From: a virus
Virus record (IMG/VR): IMGVR_UViG_3300024348_000173
Location: 1-30,188 of that record
Length of the DNA: 30,188 nt
Reading direction: 5' to 3' (one strand)
The notes below the pieces were generated by a model that saw nothing but the letters and a program-made list of their open reading frames with translations, ran no database searches and was not told where the DNA came from. Position 1 is the first letter of the stretch. Every line of letters begins with the position of its first letter. Made by a program: the position numbers and the translations under genes. Shown here piece after piece: positions 6,224-12,057 of this stretch.

Positions 6224-6873
6224 TGAATTTACTAGAACTTCATGCGGGCAGCAGATCAATAGGAAAAGTAGCTGAAAAATTAGGAATGAATGTTTTTTCT
6301 GTTGACTGGACTAATTACGAAAATATCAATTTAGTAATAGACATAGAAAAATTAAAACCTACAGACATTCCATTTATTCCAGACATTATTTGGACTAGTC
6401 CAGATTGTACTACTTATTCAATTGCAGCAATAAGTCACCATAGAAATGGAACTATTCCAGTAAGTGAATATGCAAAAAAATGCGATGCAGTAAATTACCA
6501 CCAAATAGAATTAATTAATTACTATTTAAATATTAATCCTAATTTAAAGTTTTTTATTGAAAATCCTAGGGGTATGATGCGAAAAATGCCGTTTTTAAAT
6601 GGAATAGATAGGACAACTATTTGGTATTGTCAATATGGAGACGACCGCGCAAAGCCTACTGATATTTTTACAAATAATTTATATAGCGTATTTAATCCAA
6701 ATGGATGGATTCCAAAACACGAATGCCATAACGGAAATAAAAATTGTCACCATGAATCTGCGCCTAGAGGATCTAAGACGGGAACGCAAGGAAAAAAGGA
6801 TAGTTATAATAGAAGTAAAATACCAGAACAATTAGCACTAGAAATATTAAAAAGTTGTCAAAATGAGATGTAA
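6223..6873 (+). CDS. C5-cytosine DNA methyltransferase-like protein, orphan
   Basis: 216 residues with a compressed set of C5-methyltransferase motifs: motif I LHAGSRSIG (6-14), motif IV SPDCTTYS (59-66) with the catalytic Cys62 but Asp in place of the usual Pro before it, motif VI FIENPRG (111-117), and a C-terminal RSKIPEQLALEIL (197-209) that corresponds to motif X. It is much shorter than typical enzymes (300-400 aa), leaving little room for a target-recognition domain. No restriction enzyme gene is adjacent, so it would protect phage DNA rather than form a restriction system. Codon use is clearly more AT-rich than in the neighbours, a sign of recent acquisition. It overlaps the nuclease gene by 11 bases. 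Confidence 0.78.
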   Translation: MNLLELHAGSRSIGKVAEKLGMNVFSVDWTNYENINLVIDIEKLKPTDIPFIPDIIWTSPDCTTYSIAAISHHRNGTIPVSEYAKKCDAVNYHQIELINYYLNINPNLKFFIENPRGMMRKMPFLNGIDRTTIWYCQYGDDRAKPTDIFTNNLYSVFNPNGWIPKHECHNGNKNCHHESAPRGSKTGTQGKKDSYNRSKIPEQLALEILKSCQNEM

Positions 6874-7378
6874 AAACTGCAAAGAGAAGTTTGAGCCTAT
6901 ACGCTTTAACCACAAATTTTGTTTAAAAGACGAATGTATAAAAGCCTTTGTAGAAGAAGTAAAGACGAACCAATGGAAAACGACTAAAAAACGAATGAAA
7001 GAAGACCTAAAAACACTACAAGACTGGCTTAAAGAAGCGCAGACAATCTTTAACAAGTATATAAGACTACGCGACATGGGTCTAGTCTGTATTTCATGCC
7101 AGCAACCGCCTAAGAAACGAAATTGCGGGCATTATTTTTCTAGTGGGGGACATAGTAACGTTCGTTTTGACGAAGACAATTGTCACCTACAATGTGAACA
7201 CTGCAATACATATTTGTCTGGCAACCTACTTAACTACCAGATAGGAATACAAAAGAGAATCGGGGCGCAAAAGCTACTTGAACTACAAGAACGGGCGCAC
7301 CTTACGAAAAAATGGACTATAGATGAACTGAAAGAAATAATAAAAACGTATAAAACAAAAGTAAGATCATTGCAATGA
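6863..7378 (+). CDS. ninG: NinG/Rap-like recombination nuclease
   Basis: 171 residues in the NinG (lambda Rap) pattern: an N-terminal zinc ribbon with C3, C6, C20 and C25, a helical linker, then VCISCQ (C76, C79), NCGHYFSSGG (C88, H90) and a CHLQCEHCN segment (C107, H108, C111, C114) that resembles an HNH core. Lambda Rap is a structure-specific endonuclease that resolves recombination intermediates. The gene sits between the methyltransferase and the ERF/exonuclease pair, in keeping with a recombination role. The length is close to that of lambda NinG (204 aa), slightly shorter. Confidence 0.85.
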   Translation: MRCKNCKEKFEPIRFNHKFCLKDECIKAFVEEVKTNQWKTTKKRMKEDLKTLQDWLKEAQTIFNKYIRLRDMGLVCISCQQPPKKRNCGHYFSSGGHSNVRFDEDNCHLQCEHCNTYLSGNLLNYQIGIQKRIGAQKLLELQERAHLTKKWTIDELKEIIKTYKTKVRSLQ

Positions 7379-7396
7379 AAAAAATAAGTTAAAAAG

Positions 7397-7426
7397 TTTG
7401 TATATTTAAAATAAGTGTTATATTTG
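7397..7426 (+). promoter_or_regulatory. Promoter of the recombination operon, Bacteroidota type
   Basis: TTTG at 7397-7400, an 18-base spacer, then TATATTTG at 7419-7426. It lies in the only sizeable gap (7379-7449) of this half of the early arm and would start transcription near 7433, shortly before the ATG at 7450. Confidence 0.78.
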
Positions 7427-7449
7427 CATATAAACAAAAACCAATTTTT

Positions 7450-7959
7450 ATGAAAAATCTATTTAAAGCGCTGGCTAATTTCCAGCAAGAAGTCCCAGTA
7501 ATTCACAAAGCGACGCAAGGTTATGGCTATAGCTACGCAGACTTACCGAAAATTTTTGAGGTTATCAATCCGTTACTAAAAAAACACGGACTAGGATTTA
7601 TGCAGTTGATTAATGGCACGGATCTAGTTACATGCGTTTTCCATGTAGACAGCGAAGAACAAATAACAAGCACTACGGCAATACCTCAAAACGTAGCTTT
7701 AAAAGGAATGAACGACTTTCAAGTTATGGGTTCGGCTATTACTTACGTTAGACGTTATGCTATCAGTTCTATGTTAGGATTAGTAACCGACAAAGACACG
7801 GACGCAAGCGGCGAACAAGTAAAGAAACTACCTACAATAGACGCTAAACGATTCCAGAAAGCTGTCGAAGCTATTCAGTCTGGCAATTACACACGCGAAG
7901 AACTAGAATCGAAGTTCACTTTAACAGAAGGTCAAACGGATTTACTGAACGCTTTATGA
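7450..7959 (+). CDS. erf: ERF-family single-strand annealing protein
   Basis: 169 residues. The signature MGSAITYVRRYAISSMLGL (93-111), followed by DKDTDASG (114-121), is that of the ERF (essential recombination function) family. ERF proteins form rings on single-stranded DNA and anneal complementary strands for recombination-dependent replication and end joining. The N-terminal segment YSYADLPKIFEVINPLLKKHG is also typical. The protein is shorter than P22 Erf (204 aa), with a reduced C-terminal part. It is the first gene after its own promoter and overlaps the exonuclease gene by 4 bases, forming a Red-like pair. Confidence 0.9.
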   Translation: MKNLFKALANFQQEVPVIHKATQGYGYSYADLPKIFEVINPLLKKHGLGFMQLINGTDLVTCVFHVDSEEQITSTTAIPQNVALKGMNDFQVMGSAITYVRRYAISSMLGLVTDKDTDASGEQVKKLPTIDAKRFQKAVEAIQSGNYTREELESKFTLTEGQTDLLNAL

Positions 7960-8636
7960 ATGCTTTTAAAATTAGATGTTCGGCAATAGGTAAAATCATG
8001 ACAAACCCCCGCACTAAGGGGGAGTTGTTAAGCCAGACCGCTAAAACATACATAGAAGAACAAGTAATATCGGACAAGTACGGAATTAAAAAGCAATTTT
8101 ACAGCCGTTACACGGACAAAGGTATACTAGTAGAAGACGACGCTATCAATTTAGTGTCGGATGTCTTAGATTTAGGTTTTATATGGAAAAACGAAGAACA
8201 TTTTAGCAATGACTGGATGACTGGAACACCAGACGTAAACACGGACAGCGTTTTATTAGACGTAAAATCTAGCTGGGACGCTACGACATTTCCTTTTTTC
8301 GCTACAGAAATACCTACGAAAGACTATTACTACCAATTGCAAGGCTATCTAGAACTTACGGGCAAAACTGAATCGTTACTTTGTTATTGTTTAGTTAATA
8401 CACCCGCAGACATGGTAGAAGACGAAGTAAGACGCGCACATTGGAACGCTAACTTATTAGAAGAAAGTATAGACCTACGCGACGAAGTACAAAAACGACA
8501 TAACTTCGACCACATACCAGATAACCGACGCGTTAAAGTCTTCAAAGTAGAAAAAGACGAACAAGTAATAGAAGCAATCAAAGAACGCGTAGAGCTTTGC
8601 AGAGAATATTATAACACCTTAATGAATTTCTTATGA
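7956..8636 (+). CDS. YqaJ-like viral recombinase / exonuclease (PD-(D/E)XK)
   Basis: 226 residues with the PD-(D/E)XK nuclease core of YqaJ/lambda-exo-like proteins: E60 (GILVEDDA), GTPDV (D93), LLDVKSS (D102, K104) and YYYQLQGYLELTG (Q127). The KDYYYQLQGYL helix is very typical of the family. Such enzymes chew one strand of double-stranded DNA and hand the exposed 3' strand to an annealing protein, here the ERF product encoded immediately upstream (ATGA overlap). It ends in an ATGA overlap with the next gene. Confidence 0.86.
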   Translation: MNAFKIRCSAIGKIMTNPRTKGELLSQTAKTYIEEQVISDKYGIKKQFYSRYTDKGILVEDDAINLVSDVLDLGFIWKNEEHFSNDWMTGTPDVNTDSVLLDVKSSWDATTFPFFATEIPTKDYYYQLQGYLELTGKTESLLCYCLVNTPADMVEDEVRRAHWNANLLEESIDLRDEVQKRHNFDHIPDNRRVKVFKVEKDEQVIEAIKERVELCREYYNTLMNFL

Positions 8637-9079
8637 CACCAAAAGAAAAAGCTGAAAAAATGATAAGTTGGTTTGATGAAATACATATTGATCATAAAAA
8701 AGATATTGCTTATTCATTTGCTCATTTAACTTTAGAAGAAAAAAAATACATTTTAAATAAATCGATTGATGAAATTCTAAAAAGCCAAAATAATATATAT
8801 GGCGTAAATAATAAAGCAACTAAATTTTATTTAGAAGTTAAAAAAGAAATAAACAATATGAACCAACAAATAGAAGATAAAATAGTATTACGTGTTTTAG
8901 CACGTTTTAACGAACGTTCGCAAGTAGGAATAAACAAGTACAACACAACACTTGAAAGAACCGATTTAAGCACCTTAGAATGGCTTACACACGCACAAGA
9001 AGAAGCTATGGACTTTGTACTTTACTTGGAACGACTAAAAGACGAATTTAAAACACAACAAACAAAAGACAATAAATAA
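8633..9079 (+). CDS. Fusion: MTPKE-family domain plus MazG-like domain, 148 aa
   Basis: Residues 1-73 are a member of the MTPKE family (start MTPKEKAEKM, end YLEVKKEINN), related to the products at 3162 and 9371, which stop at this very point. Residues 76-148 start with an internal Met (MNQQIEDKIV) and contain ERSQVGINKYNTTL and STLEWLTHAQEEAMDFVLYLE. That pattern is known from stand-alone phage proteins resembling all-alpha NTP pyrophosphatases (MazG-like; the EExxD helix could bind magnesium). The frame is open across the joint, with AAC AAT ATG where the paralogues have a stop. The first half is AT-rich, the second half matches the rest of the genome in codon use, so the fusion joins pieces of different origin. 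Translation of the second half from ATG 8858 alone is possible. Confidence 0.78.
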   Translation: MTPKEKAEKMISWFDEIHIDHKKDIAYSFAHLTLEEKKYILNKSIDEILKSQNNIYGVNNKATKFYLEVKKEINNMNQQIEDKIVLRVLARFNERSQVGINKYNTTLERTDLSTLEWLTHAQEEAMDFVLYLERLKDEFKTQQTKDNK

Positions 9080-9122
9080 AAATAGTGTCAAATGTTTGAT
9101 TATTAACTAAACAACAAGAACA

Positions 9123-9374
9123 ATGACAGCAGTAGAAAAATTTATAGAGCAACTCGAGGCACAAGGCGAATCTTGGGAAAATGTAAGCATTGGAAGAATA
9201 CAAATTTCAATTAATGTTGAAGACTATTTGAAGCTAATAGAACAAGCTAAAGAAATGGAGAAGGAGCAGATGGGTTATAGTGAAGAAGATGTAATTAAAA
9301 TTGTCGAAAAAAGTAGAGAAACGGGATTAACTGCGGAGTATTTACTACTAACCTTTAAACAACAAGAACAATGA
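9123..9374 (+). CDS. Small helical protein with EQAKEMEK motif, 83 aa
   Basis: Starts MTAVEKFIEQL and contains DYLKLIEQAKEMEKEQM (about 34-50) followed by EEDVIKIVEKSRETGLTAEYLL. I know this start and the EQAKEMEK helix from short proteins of flavobacterial and marine phages; no function is established that I can name. It is preceded by the 20-bp leader, and its last residues (FKQQEQ) are the next copy of the leader read in frame, so the end of the protein was set by the repeat. Strongly helical, soluble. Confidence 0.78.
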   Translation: MTAVEKFIEQLEAQGESWENVSIGRIQISINVEDYLKLIEQAKEMEKEQMGYSEEDVIKIVEKSRETGLTAEYLLLTFKQQEQ

Positions 9375-9586
9375 CACCAAAAGAAAAAGCAAAGGAATTA
9401 TTTTATAAAATGTCAGATGTTTTTCAAGGTAACTTGGATAATTATACTGCAGAAAGATGTGCATTGATTGCAGTTGATGAGATAATAAATAATAATTCAA
9501 AAATACCTGGAGATTTGGATGGTTTACATATTATGGAAAATATATTATTTTGGGAAGAAGTAAAACACGAAATAAAGAACCTTTAA
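9371..9586 (+). CDS. MTPKE-family small protein, paralogue 3, 71 aa
   Basis: Starts MTPKEKAKELF and ends FWEEVKHEIKNL, the same ends as the 3162 product (WDEVKQEIEKL) and the first half of the 8633 product. The middle CALIAVDEIINN matches CDIAIEAG of paralogue 1. AT-rich codon use. It lies between two copies of the 20-bp leader, and its stop TAA is part of the downstream copy. Function unknown. Confidence 0.8.
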   Translation: MTPKEKAKELFYKMSDVFQGNLDNYTAERCALIAVDEIINNNSKIPGDLDGLHIMENILFWEEVKHEIKNL

Positions 9587-9598
9587 ACAACAAGAACA

Positions 9599-9712
9599 AT
9601 GAGTATAGGCGGAACTTCTCTTCGATATAGAACGCTGGCAGCTCGGAAAGACGAGCATATTTTTAACTTTAAAAAACAAGAACAATGGAAACAAAATTTT
9701 TACAAAGTGTAG
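9599..9712 (+). CDS. Possible tiny protein, 37 aa (or an untranslated unit)
   Basis: This unit between two leader copies is only 86 bases long. From the leader ATG a frame of 37 codons runs MSIGGTSLRYRTLAARKDEH and on through the next leader copy to TAG at 9710-9712, overlapping the next gene by 28 bases. It is more GC-rich than its neighbours and contains a 5-bp hairpin, GCTCG (9641-9645) with CGAGC (9652-9656), followed shortly by a T run. The leader supports translation, but a small RNA or a decayed gene is also possible. Confidence 0.42.
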   Translation: MSIGGTSLRYRTLAARKDEHIFNFKKQEQWKQNFYKV

Positions 9713-9891
9713 AGAGATACACAAACAAACAAGAAGGAAAAACTGGATACAAAGCTATTTATAGCAATGGAATTGATTTTCAAACATTATTCTTCCCAAT
9801 TAGAAATGGAGTAGATGTTATTAATATTCCTTCAATTATTAACTCAGTTCAAACAATAGATGATTTAGAAGCTATTGGAGCAGAACTTTAA
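9685..9891 (+). CDS. Hypothetical protein, 68 aa
   Basis: Preceded by the variant 20-bp leader at 9668-9687, which fixes the start. It has a mixed alpha/beta look: METKFLQSVERYTN, then GYKAIYSNGIDFQTLFFPIRNG, then a short helix IDDLEAIG. No motif or membrane segment. AT-rich, and it ends in the next leader copy (its TAA lies inside it). Function unknown. Confidence 0.7.
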   Translation: METKFLQSVERYTNKQEGKTGYKAIYSNGIDFQTLFFPIRNGVDVINIPSIINSVQTIDDLEAIGAEL

Positions 9892-9903
9892 ACAACAAGA
9901 ACA

Positions 9904-10080
9904 ATGATTAAATTTTATATCGTAATAACATTAGCAATAGTACAATTTATTGTGTGTAGTTTATTAATTGTTATTTATAGAAAGAGTAAAGAACCAAAAC
10001 ACGAAGGAACAGTATATGGTTGTATACTTGGAGTTGGATTATCTTTTGCTTATGCGATAGAAGCATTTGCTAACCTTTAA
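9904..10080 (+). CDS. Small two-pass membrane protein, 58 aa
   Basis: Starts at the ATG of a leader copy (9887-9906). Residues 4-25 (FYIVITLAIVQFIVCSLLIV) are one clear membrane helix, YRKSKEPKH is a basic loop, and 39-56 (GCILGVGLSFAYAIEAFA) is a weaker second one. Stop TAA at 10078-10080 lies inside the following leader copy. Function unknown. Confidence 0.68.
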   Translation: MIKFYIVITLAIVQFIVCSLLIVIYRKSKEPKHEGTVYGCILGVGLSFAYAIEAFANL

Positions 10081-10092
10081 ACAACAAGAACA

Positions 10093-10284
10093 ATGAAGAT
10101 ACAAACAGAATTTTATAATAATGAAATAGGTAGAAATTATTTCGAGCAGTATTTTACTACTGAAACACCAAAGCCAATAAACGCAAATGACTATTTTTTA
10201 TTAAAGGAAAGCCTAGAAAACGCTTTGTATTTATTAATGCAAGACAAAAAAATAGAATTACGAATTGTAATTAAAGAACAATGA
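10093..10284 (+). CDS. Hypothetical protein, 63 aa
   Basis: Follows the last full leader copy (10076-10095). Starts MKIQTEFYNNEIGRNYFEQY; the second half (DYFLLKESLENALYLLMQDK) is one amphipathic helix and the end (IELRIVIKEQ) a strand. No recognised family. Its stop overlaps the next start as ATGA within a shortened leader-like sequence. Confidence 0.68.
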   Translation: MKIQTEFYNNEIGRNYFEQYFTTETPKPINANDYFLLKESLENALYLLMQDKKIELRIVIKEQ

Positions 10285-10385
10285 AAGAGAAAAACTTAGC
10301 TATTATTTTAACGCTTTCTATAGTAGGATTGGCGTTATATGGATTTTTTAACCTTGTCGCGTGGTTATGGCGTGGCGTATTTTAG
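10281..10385 (+). CDS. Tiny single-pass membrane protein, 34 aa
   Basis: ATG at 10281 overlaps the previous stop and is preceded by TTAAAGAACA, a remnant of the leader. After MKEKN, residues 6-30 (LAIILTLSIVGLALYGFFNL and on) form one membrane helix with an aromatic end rich in Trp. Coupling and leader support a real gene despite its size. Function unknown. Confidence 0.58.
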   Translation: MKEKNLAIILTLSIVGLALYGFFNLVAWLWRGVF

Positions 10386-10406
10386 TAACAATTAAATAAA
10401 TATACA

Positions 10407-10640
10407 ATGGAAAACAAGTTAAACACGGGGGCAATCTTTAAAAACACGAACAAGAAAGCGGAAAACCACCCAGACTACAAAGGTAAAGTAAACGTAAACG
10501 GGAAAGAAATGGAAGTAGCGTTATGGGTTAAACAAGGAAAAGCTGGATCGTTCTTTTCAGCGTCATTTAGTGAACCTTACGTAGCACCAGCGCAAAGCGA
10601 ACCAGTAAGCAAAGTAGAAAACGACGATTTCCCGTTTTAA
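10407..10640 (+). CDS. DUF736-like protein with SSB-type acidic C-terminus
   Basis: 77 residues. The N-terminal part (GAIFKNTNKKAENHPDYKGK, then VNVNGKEMEVALWVKQGKAG and FFSASFSEP) follows the pattern of DUF736-type small phage and plasmid proteins. The last residues, ENDDFPF, are nearly the acidic tip of bacterial single-stranded DNA-binding proteins (DDDIPF), which recruits many replication and repair enzymes. A role near single-stranded DNA or as an SSB-tip mimic is therefore plausible but inferred. It follows the small-gene array, with an A-rich leader (AAATAAATATACA) before the ATG, and is followed closely by an HTH-like gene. Confidence 0.68.
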   Translation: MENKLNTGAIFKNTNKKAENHPDYKGKVNVNGKEMEVALWVKQGKAGSFFSASFSEPYVAPAQSEPVSKVENDDFPF

Positions 10641-10642
10641 GT

Positions 10643-10843
10643 ATGGAAATAAACGACACCGAACTACGTAAAAAGCTACAAGCATTACTTAGAACACGAA
10701 CACGGAACCAAATAGTAACAGAAATAAAAACACGGACTGGCAAATTTCACCAATACCAAATAGACAAGTTCCTAAAAGGTCATGACGTAAGCCTAAGCAC
10801 AGCTATAAAGCTAGACGAATACGTTTTAAGAGAATCAATGTAA
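10643..10843 (+). CDS. Small HTH-like DNA-binding protein, 66 aa
   Basis: The pattern ELRKKLQALLRTRTRNQIVTEI followed by HQYQIDKFLKGHDVSLSTAIKLDEY looks like a lambda-repressor/Cro-type helix-turn-helix (recognition helix near residues 38-47, then the typical V-S-L-S-T-A-I-K-L-D-E helix). As the last gene before the terminator that ends the early arm, it could switch early to late expression; this is inferred from position. It starts two bases after the previous stop. Confidence 0.6.
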   Translation: MEINDTELRKKLQALLRTRTRNQIVTEIKTRTGKFHQYQIDKFLKGHDVSLSTAIKLDEYVLRESM

Positions 10844-10848
10844 CACGA

Positions 10849-10874
10849 AGCCAGTTTAACCGCTGGCTTTTTTA
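10849..10874 (+). terminator. Rho-independent terminator ending the early arm
   Basis: AGCCAG (10849-10854), an 8-base loop, CTGGCT (10863-10868), then six T residues. It lies five bases after the HTH-like gene. Confidence 0.9.
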
Positions 10875-10914
10875 TTGTTAATAACTTTTTTACAGCGTGT
10901 TTAGATTTTCATCG

Positions 10915-10922
10915 TAAGTTTG
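10915..10922 (+). promoter_or_regulatory. Possible late promoter -7 element
   Basis: TAAGTTTG fits TAnnTTTG and lies 15 bases before the first late gene, after the early terminator. No TTTG stands at the right distance upstream, so recognition might depend on a phage factor such as the sigma-like product at 11352. Confidence 0.42.
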
Positions 10923-10937
10923 ATTAAAATTTAACCA

Positions 10938-11189
10938 ATGAATTACATTTATCTAGTAGCTTTTGTTTGGTGGTTCGTCAAGTTCGAACCTTTACAGCTT
11001 GCGTTTGACTACATTTTTAGACGTTTGCCTATTAACCACCTTACAAATATTATTTACGAATCGTTAGGCTGTCCTAAATGCGTAGGGTTTTGGGCTTCGC
11101 TGTTTATTACTGGCAACTTTTTTACGGCTTGCGTCGTTAGTTTGTTATCTTTTACCCTTGACGTATGCTTAGCGAAGCTGGACAGATAG
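10938..11189 (+). CDS. DUF1360-like membrane protein, 83 aa
   Basis: Two to three hydrophobic segments (4-16, 56-78) and the conserved motif GCPKCVGFWASL (44-55). This motif is the hallmark of DUF1360-type membrane proteins (C-x-x-C, then G-F-W), common in Bacteroidota phages. The biochemical role is unknown; the Cys pair may bind a metal or form a disulfide. It is the first late gene and overlaps the next by 25 bases. Confidence 0.7.
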   Translation: MNYIYLVAFVWWFVKFEPLQLAFDYIFRRLPINHLTNIIYESLGCPKCVGFWASLFITGNFFTACVVSLLSFTLDVCLAKLDR

Positions 11190-11371
11190 CAATAGACGCA
11201 CTACTAACGGAAATAAACCCCGAACGACTTAGCAAAATGCACCTTAGAAAGTTGCAAGCTATCAAAGTAAAAGAAACGGGCGTCCGTGACAATGAATGTT
11301 TTTGCCGTCCAGACAAAAGACAGAAATGGTTTGCCGAATTTAATACGTGGTATGAAAAAAACGCTAGATAA
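11165..11371 (+). CDS. Small protein with CFC...WF...WYE pattern, 68 aa
   Basis: The N-terminal half is helical (MLSEAGQIAIDALLTEI). The C-terminal half, VRDNECFCRPDKRQKWFAEF then NTWYE, has a pattern I know from short flavobacterial phage proteins (E-C-F/Y-C, basic residues, W, F, WYE); C46 and C48 could bind metal. It overlaps both neighbours (25 and 20 bases), unusual but consistent with the compact arm. The start could be later (Met24, base 11234... in the same frame, MHLRKLQ), which would remove the upstream overlap. Confidence 0.62.
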   Translation: MLSEAGQIAIDALLTEINPERLSKMHLRKLQAIKVKETGVRDNECFCRPDKRQKWFAEFNTWYEKNAR

Positions 11372-11906
11372 ATACATAAGCGAACACTACGACGAAGTAA
11401 GAAAGTATACAAACCACTTTTTAAAGGCGTACAATAAGCGTAAAAATATAACCTTGTCAATGCTGAACGCGGACACGTGCATAAATAACGCCTACCTACA
11501 CGTCTTAACTATTGACACGGACAAAATAGACACCAATAGCGTAAAGTCTTACCTACTTAATACAATTAAATATCAAATAATCTGGGACACTAGCCTAAGC
11601 CACAAACAAGACGACTGCCTAGCGTTGGAATTTATACCAAAAGACGAACCAGATAACGACGACGTTAAACATAAGATAGGAATAGAAAACAAATATAACG
11701 ACCAGCTAGCCTATATAGAGATCTATAGAAATAGTTTAACTTGTCCAGTAGAAAAAAAGGTATTCGAAAGCTATTACGACAAGGGACACCGAACGGCAAA
11801 GAGTCTAGGTAAATACTTTGGCATATCGAACACGTCAGCACATTATTTAATACGCGGAATTAAATTAAAAATCCGTGAAATTCAATATAGTTATGAAAAC
11901 AAATGA
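11352..11906 (+). CDS. Sigma-70-like / HTH regulatory protein
   Basis: 184 residues when started at ATG 11352 (MKKTLDKYIS); a longer frame from 11286 reads through the neighbour and is less likely. An N-terminal helical region contains DTCINNAYLHVLT and VKSYLLNTIKYQIIWD, recalling sigma region 2 in pattern. A C-terminal HTH, CPVEKKVFESYYDKGHR then SLGKYFGISNTSAHYLIRGI, resembles sigma region 4. It may be a phage-encoded sigma-like factor directing RNA polymerase to late genes, consistent with its place at the head of the late arm and with weak -33 boxes there. Sequence similarity to proven sigma factors is distant. Confidence 0.6.
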   Translation: MKKTLDKYISEHYDEVRKYTNHFLKAYNKRKNITLSMLNADTCINNAYLHVLTIDTDKIDTNSVKSYLLNTIKYQIIWDTSLSHKQDDCLALEFIPKDEPDNDDVKHKIGIENKYNDQLAYIEIYRNSLTCPVEKKVFESYYDKGHRTAKSLGKYFGISNTSAHYLIRGIKLKIREIQYSYENK

Positions 11907-12057
11907 AATAACAGCGGCGCTGGCTAGAGTAGTTCTATTCACTATAGGCGGGGTTATTTGTCTAGGTGGTTACGAAACAGCTTTGCGTATGTTTGGCGTG
12001 CTAATTATAATTAAAGCCATAGGAAACGAACTAAAACACGAAGAAAATGAAAATTAA
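11893..12057 (+). CDS. Small membrane protein, 54 aa
   Basis: Start chosen at 11893 because it follows AATATAGTT, the leader that precedes several late genes; a longer frame from 11875 would overlap the previous gene more. Residues 8-25 and 30-45 are hydrophobic (ARVVLFTIGGVICLGG, RMFGVLIIIKAIG), giving two likely membrane helices and a charged end. Function unknown. It overlaps the previous gene by 14 bases and the next by 11. Confidence 0.62.
   Translation: MKTNEITAALARVVLFTIGGVICLGGYETALRMFGVLIIIKAIGNELKHEENEN

Larger units (their letters stand above)
9108..10095 (+). repeat. Six-copy 20-bp leader repeat punctuating the small-gene array
   Basis: The sequence TTTAAACAACAAGAACAATG, ending in a start codon, occurs at 9354-9373, 9582-9601, 9887-9906 and 10076-10095. 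An 18-base form lacking the first two T is at 9108-9125, and a variant with AAAAAA for AAACAA is at 9668-9687. Each ends at the ATG of a small gene (9123, 9371, 9599, 9685, 9904, 10093). The stop TAA of the upstream gene often lies inside it; in one case (9354) it is read as codons FKQQEQ. A shortened trace, TTAAAGAACAATG, precedes 10281. Confidence 0.9.

Noticed and set aside
6635-6835. Rightward frame inside the methyltransferase gene
   Set aside because: Overlaps the motif-bearing frame completely and has no own leader.
11286-11351. Longer start for the sigma-like gene
   Set aside because: Would put 22 extra residues into a region that codes for the small Cys protein in another frame; ATG 11352 gives a natural start.
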